Assembly: GCF_010915705.1 (NCBI RefSeq)
Contig: NZ_JAAIKE010000004.1
Coordinates: 248,001 to 312,000 of the forward strand
Length of the DNA stretch: 64,000 nucleotides
Direction of reading: 5' to 3'
From: Pseudotabrizicola algicola
Lineage (GTDB): Bacteria > Pseudomonadota > Alphaproteobacteria > Rhodobacterales > Rhodobacteraceae
Part shown: piece by piece, positions 60,763-64,000 of the stretch
Layout of the letters: each line of letters starts with the position of its first letter
Numbering within the stretch: position 1 is the stretch's first letter
Notes under the pieces: generated by a model
Told to the model about the DNA's origin: nothing
Seen by the model: the letters and a program-made list of their open reading frames with translations, nothing else
Database searches by the model: none
Position numbers and translations under genes: made by a program

Positions 60763-62235
60763 CTAGCCCCCCATCCGGCTTTCAAGGCGCGCGACCACCT
60801 GCGCAGGCACCTGTTCCTGCGCCAGTTGCTCCAGCATCCGCGCCTTCGCCTCCTCCGGCATCCGGCTGTTCGCCTCGACCATCGCGATCAATCCGGCCCT
60901 GCGCTCCGGCGTCAGCGTGATGGTATCAGGCGCGGCAGGTGCGACTGCGGCCGCCTCTTCCGCCGCCCCCGGTCGGATCGGGTTGATCCGGATACCAGCA
61001 CCCAGCAGCGGCGAGCGTTCCAGCACCACCTCGCGCCCTGCAATCGCGCTGGCATCAACGATCACATCATCGCCCTGCCGGCGCAGCACAGGCACCACCT
61101 GCACCTCAAGGCGGTCGCCCGCCCCCAGCACCAGAACCCCGCCCGCGCTGTCCACCGCCGTGGCCGGCAACAGCGCAACGCCCGAAACCTCCGGCTCGGA
61201 GATCGCCACCGTCACGAAATCGCCGGGCCGAAAGCCGCGCGCGCCTTCCAGCGAAGCATAGACCAGCCGCCCCGTCGCGCCCTCGCCCACCGCAGCGCCC
61301 ACGCGCTCGACGCGGCCCGTCGCCGCAATCTCCGCGCCCAGCACATCCAGCGACACCGCAACCGGCGCAAGGATCAGCCCGCCTGCATCATCCAGCAGCC
61401 GCGAGAATTGCGCCGTCGACAGGCGGAACGACACTTCCAGCCGATCAGGGTCGATCAGTTCGGCCAGCCGCTCATTGGCCCCGACGAGCCCGCCCGCGAC
61501 CACCGAAACGCCGTTCAGCCGTCCGGTGAAACTGGCGCGGATCACCGTATCCTCCAGCGCGCGCTCGGCTTCGGCCAGCGCAATCGCCGCACGCGACCGG
61601 TTTGACGCCGCCTGATCCACCCGCGCCTCGGCCTGCGCCAAAGCCGAACGGCGCGACAGCACCGCCTGCTGCGCCGAGGACAGCGCCAACGCCGCCGTTT
61701 CCACCGCCGCAGGCGAGCCGACGCCGCGCCGCTGCAAATCCTCTTGCCGGGTCAGCGCCTGTCCGCGCAATTCGGCCTGTGCCTCTGCCGCCGCCAGATC
61801 ATCGCGCGCCAGAAGCAGACCGCGCTCCGCATCGCGCCCCTCGGCCTCGGCCTCGCGCAGGCCTGCCTGCGCCAGATCGCGCGCCGATGTGGCATCAGCA
61901 GGGTCCAGCCGCACCAGCACCTGCCCTTCGGTCACCGTGGCACCATCCTCGACGCCCTCGGCAATCTCCAGCACCCGCCCCCCGCGCGGCGCGCGCAGTT
62001 CCAGCGTGCGGCGCGAGCGGATTTCGCCAAAGGCCACCGTCTGCGGCACCAGCACGCCCGGCGTCACCGTCACCACATTGGCCGTGAACACCCGCTCGCG
62101 CGCAGGCTGCCCCGGCCTTTGCGTCGACAGGCGCTCTGCCACCGCCCCCGCGATCAGGCTGGCCGCCAGCGCAAGCAGAGCCACAGTCATGGCGGCCAGA
62201 AACAGACCGGTGAGGGATCGTGCCAGAAATCGCAT
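60763..62235 (-). CDS. RND efflux periplasmic adaptor (membrane fusion protein)
   Basis: 490 residues. An N-terminal membrane anchor (about 10-33) is followed by a split lipoyl/barrel-sandwich domain (RAPRGGRVLEIAEGVEDGATV and IRASFTGRLNGVSVVAGGLV) around a long alpha-hairpin with coiled-coil character (about 115-220, many Ala, Glu and Arg). A beta-barrel and a membrane-proximal domain follow. The last 60 residues form an extra helical tail (LEQLAQEQVPAQVVARLESR) not found in typical AcrA proteins. Links the RND pump to an outer-membrane channel. First gene of the two-gene operon. Confidence 0.9.
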   Translation of the reverse strand: MRFLARSLTGLFLAAMTVALLALAASLIAGAVAERLSTQRPGQPARERVFTANVVTVTPGVLVPQTVAFGEIRSRRTLELRAPRGGRVLEIAEGVEDGATVTEGQVLVRLDPADATSARDLAQAGLREAEAEGRDAERGLLLARDDLAAAEAQAELRGQALTRQEDLQRRGVGSPAAVETAALALSSAQQAVLSRRSALAQAEARVDQAASNRSRAAIALAEAERALEDTVIRASFTGRLNGVSVVAGGLVGANERLAELIDPDRLEVSFRLSTAQFSRLLDDAGGLILAPVAVSLDVLGAEIAATGRVERVGAAVGEGATGRLVYASLEGARGFRPGDFVTVAISEPEVSGVALLPATAVDSAGGVLVLGAGDRLEVQVVPVLRRQGDDVIVDASAIAGREVVLERSPLLGAGIRINPIRPGAAEEAAAVAPAAPDTITLTPERRAGLIAMVEANSRMPEEAKARMLEQLAQEQVPAQVVARLESRMGG

Positions 62236-62330
62236 GCAGGCTCCGCGTCATGACGTCGTAAAAACAGTAGCGCACACCCTACAAGCGTCCAACCACAAGC
62301 CTGTTACGCCGCCCGCGCGGCTTTCCGTCG

Positions 62331-62873
62331 CTACTTTCTGCGCCGGTGTTCTTCAAGACGCGGAAAAATTTCGACAAAATTGCAGGGACGGTGACGGTAA
62401 TCGAGTTGCCAGCGCAAAATCTCGTCCCAGGCATCGCGGCAGGCACCGGGGCTGCCGGGCAGCGCGAACAGGTATGTGCCGCCCGCCACCCCGCCGCAGG
62501 CACGGCTTTGCACCGCCGAGGTGCCGATCTTCTGCATCGAGACGATGGTGAACACTGTCCCGAAGGCCTCGATCTCCTTTTCATACACGTCCCGATGCGC
62601 CTCGACCGTCACATCGCGCCCCGTAAGGCCGGTGCCACCCGTGGTCAGGATCACATCGATCTCCGGATCGGCGATCCATGCCCGCAACTGCTCGGCAATC
62701 TGCGCGCGCTCATCGGCGACAATCCCGCGCGCCGCCAGCAGATGCCCCGCCCCCGTCAACCGCTCGACCAGCGTATCGCCCGAGCGGTCATCGGCTGCGC
62801 TGCGCGTATCGCTCACGGTCAGCACGGCAATGCGCACCGGAATGAAATCCTTGCTTTCGTCAATCCGGCTCAT
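62331..62873 (-). CDS. moaB: MoaB-type molybdopterin-biosynthesis protein
   Basis: 180 residues, MoaB/Mog fold. VLTVSDTRSAADDRSGDTL and the substrate loop VILTTGGTGLTGRDVT are complete, as are IGTSAVQSRACGGVAGGTYLFALPGSPGA landmarks (residues about 115-143). It adenylates molybdopterin before metal insertion or has a related role. The start overlaps the stop of the glycosylase gene (ATGA). A longer reading upstream lies wholly over that gene. Confidence 0.92.
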   Translation of the reverse strand: MSRIDESKDFIPVRIAVLTVSDTRSAADDRSGDTLVERLTGAGHLLAARGIVADERAQIAEQLRAWIADPEIDVILTTGGTGLTGRDVTVEAHRDVYEKEIEAFGTVFTIVSMQKIGTSAVQSRACGGVAGGTYLFALPGSPGACRDAWDEILRWQLDYRHRPCNFVEIFPRLEEHRRRK

Positions 62874-63697
62874 TGTGCCAATCGCGCCTCCAGCGCCAAC
62901 AGGTCCTCCCAAGCCTCGCGCTTGGCAATCGGGGTGCGCAGCAGTGTGTCAGGATGCAGCATCGGCAACAGCGGGCGGCCCAGCGCCTCCATCCATTGCC
63001 CGCGCAACCGCGCCACCCCGCGCGTCTGCGTCAGGCCGAACAGCGCCGCATTGCCCATCGCCACCAGAATCTCGGGCGCGGCCAGTTCGATATGCCGCTC
63101 CAGAAACGGGCGCATCATCGCAATATCCTCGGGCGCGGGTTCGCCGTTGCCCAGACAGCGCCACGGCAGGACGCCCGTCAGATAAACCGCATCCCCCGGC
63201 AGCGCCGCCGCCCGCGACAGGTTGATCGTCTCGAACATCTCGTCCAGCAACTGCCCCGCACGCCCCGAAAAGGGCCGCCCCTCGCGGTCTTCCTCCGGCC
63301 CCGGCGCTTCGCCGACGATCATCACCCGCGCGCCCGCCAAGCCATCGGCAAAGACCAGATTGCGCGCGCCGCGCTTGATCTCGCAATGCTCGAAAGCCTC
63401 CATCGCCGCACGCAATTCGTTCAGCGTCTTGGCCGCGGCAGCAAGGCTGCGGGCCTCGGCCACCGCATCCACCTTGGGCGGGTCGGGCAGCACCACGGCG
63501 GGCGCAGCAGGGCGCGCCGCCGGCACCGGCGCGGGTTGCGCCGCCACCGGCACCTGCACCGGCTTGACCGCATCGGCCAAGTCATAGCGGTTCAGCGGCG
63601 CGTCCAGCAGCCAGTCCTCGACGCCAAGCTCATGCTGCCACAGCAGCGCCGCCTGCGCCGCGTGCCAATCCGCCAGAATGTCCTGTGCGATTCCCAT
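62870..63697 (-). CDS. Uracil-DNA glycosylase, family 4-like
   Basis: 275 residues. An alanine/proline-rich N-terminal extension (about 1-90) precedes the glycosylase domain. The catalytic motif A is VGEAPGPEEDREGRPFSG, with the water-activating region and AGQLLDEMF. LHPDTLLRTP is the motif B position with its His. Only two Cys are seen (FEHCEIK, PWRCLGN), whereas typical family 4 enzymes use four Cys for an iron-sulfur cluster, so this looks like a cluster-free variant. Start ATG 63697 chosen because the extension beyond it is low-complexity. Divergent from pyrB. Confidence 0.85.
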   Translation of the reverse strand: MGIAQDILADWHAAQAALLWQHELGVEDWLLDAPLNRYDLADAVKPVQVPVAAQPAPVPAARPAAPAVVLPDPPKVDAVAEARSLAAAAKTLNELRAAMEAFEHCEIKRGARNLVFADGLAGARVMIVGEAPGPEEDREGRPFSGRAGQLLDEMFETINLSRAAALPGDAVYLTGVLPWRCLGNGEPAPEDIAMMRPFLERHIELAAPEILVAMGNAALFGLTQTRGVARLRGQWMEALGRPLLPMLHPDTLLRTPIAKREAWEDLLALEARLAQ

Positions 63698-63826
63698 GTG
63701 CGCGAAGGTAGGCCCCCAACCCCGCCCCCGCAACCCTGACGCCCCGACGCGGCGCATCCACCGCGCCTTGCCCATCGCGCCCCCCTTTGGCATAAGCAGG
63801 CCAAACCCGCAGCAAGGAGACCCCTG

Positions 63827-64000
63827 ATGTTTCGCGCACGCCACCTGCTCGGGATCGAACACCTGTCACCGCAGGAAATCCTTGCCGTCCTCGATCTGGC
63901 CGACCGCTATGTCGATCTGAACCGCCGCACGGTGAAACAGTCCGATGCCCTGGCGGGCATGACGCAGATCAACATGTTCTTCGAAAACTCCACCCGCACG
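63827..64000 (+). CDS. pyrB: Aspartate carbamoyltransferase, 5' end only
   Basis: First 58 codons, cut by the window edge. The N-terminus [19 protein letters not shown] and the carbamoyl-phosphate-binding motif FFENSTRT identify the catalytic subunit of aspartate carbamoyltransferase, the committed step of pyrimidine synthesis. An aaggag site lies seven to eight bases before the ATG. pyrD is elsewhere in the window (27.9-29.0 kb), so pyrimidine genes are dispersed. Confidence 0.93.
   Translation, partial: MFRARHLLGIEHLSPQEILAVLDLADRYVDLNRRTVKQSDALAGMTQINMFFENSTRT

Noticed and set aside
1-64000. CRISPR array, insertion sequence, prophage or integrative element
   Set aside because: No regularly spaced repeat-spacer pattern, transposase, integrase or phage structural gene was seen; repeats found are short and intergenic.

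Overview
This is a GC-rich, densely packed chromosomal window that reads as an alphaproteobacterium of the Rhodobacterales (Rhodobacter/Paracoccus-like). The reasons are an RpoH1-type heat-shock sigma factor, an irr-fabA-fabB-fabI neighbourhood, a psd-pssA-pmtA phospholipid cluster, an MrpAB-fused cation/proton antiporter, an ALDH16-type aldehyde dehydrogenase next to deoC, and short intergenic repeats with a CCAAATA core of a kind I associate with this order. I see no prophage, transposase, CRISPR array or rRNA. One tRNA is present. No gene-free stretch exceeds about 225 bp. High GC gives long open antisense frames over almost every gene; these were ignored.

Layout. 1-3.4 kb: an SUV3-like helicase with a repetitive basic tail (cut by the window edge) and a secreted TPR protein. 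3.4-4.7 kb: a coupled SCP2-like protein and alpha/beta hydrolase. 4.7-9.5 kb: a leftward five-gene operon (ATP-grasp, alpha-E, transglutaminase-like protease, unrecognised membrane-anchored protein, Anbu proteasome-like peptidase), the most interesting system in the window. 9.6-14.4 kb: ligase-associated exonuclease, ATP-dependent DNA ligase, intergenic repeats and oligoendopeptidase F. 14.4-19.7 kb, leftward: B12-binding sensor-like protein, Gfo/Idh/MocA oxidoreductase, pmtA-pssA-psd (PS to PE to PC), rpoH. 19.9-25 kb: rluD and a membrane protein sharing overlapping divergent start codons, then irr, fabA, a small secreted protein on the other strand, fabB and fabI. 25-29.3 kb, leftward: a glutamine-synthetase-like enzyme with a class-III aminotransferase (probably amine or polyamine catabolism), then pyrD and DUF952.

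29.4-36.6 kb: periplasmic 5'-nucleotidase, TerC/DUF475 membrane protein, tRNA-Gly, a LuxR-type response regulator divergent from a hybrid sensor kinase, and a CbiX-like chelatase with a cysteine cluster. 36.6-41.3 kb: SDR, LysR, adenine deaminase, DMT transporter. 41.4-46.3 kb: an Frc-type sugar ABC transporter divergent from a RbsD/FucU mutarotase and a ROK regulator, around an inverted repeat that likely is the operator. 46.5-52.4 kb: complete mrp operon (AB-C-D-E-F-G). 52.4-55.8 kb: deoC plus ALDH16, a deoxyribose-phosphate to acetate route. 55.8-64 kb: YqgE/AlgH protein, a DsbD-alpha-like periplasmic protein, an RND efflux pair, moaB, a family-4-like uracil-DNA glycosylase, and the start of pyrB at the right edge.

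Functions are inferred from motifs, length and gene order read by eye; no database search was run. Start codons were adjusted where a ribosome-binding site or the known family N-terminus argued for it.
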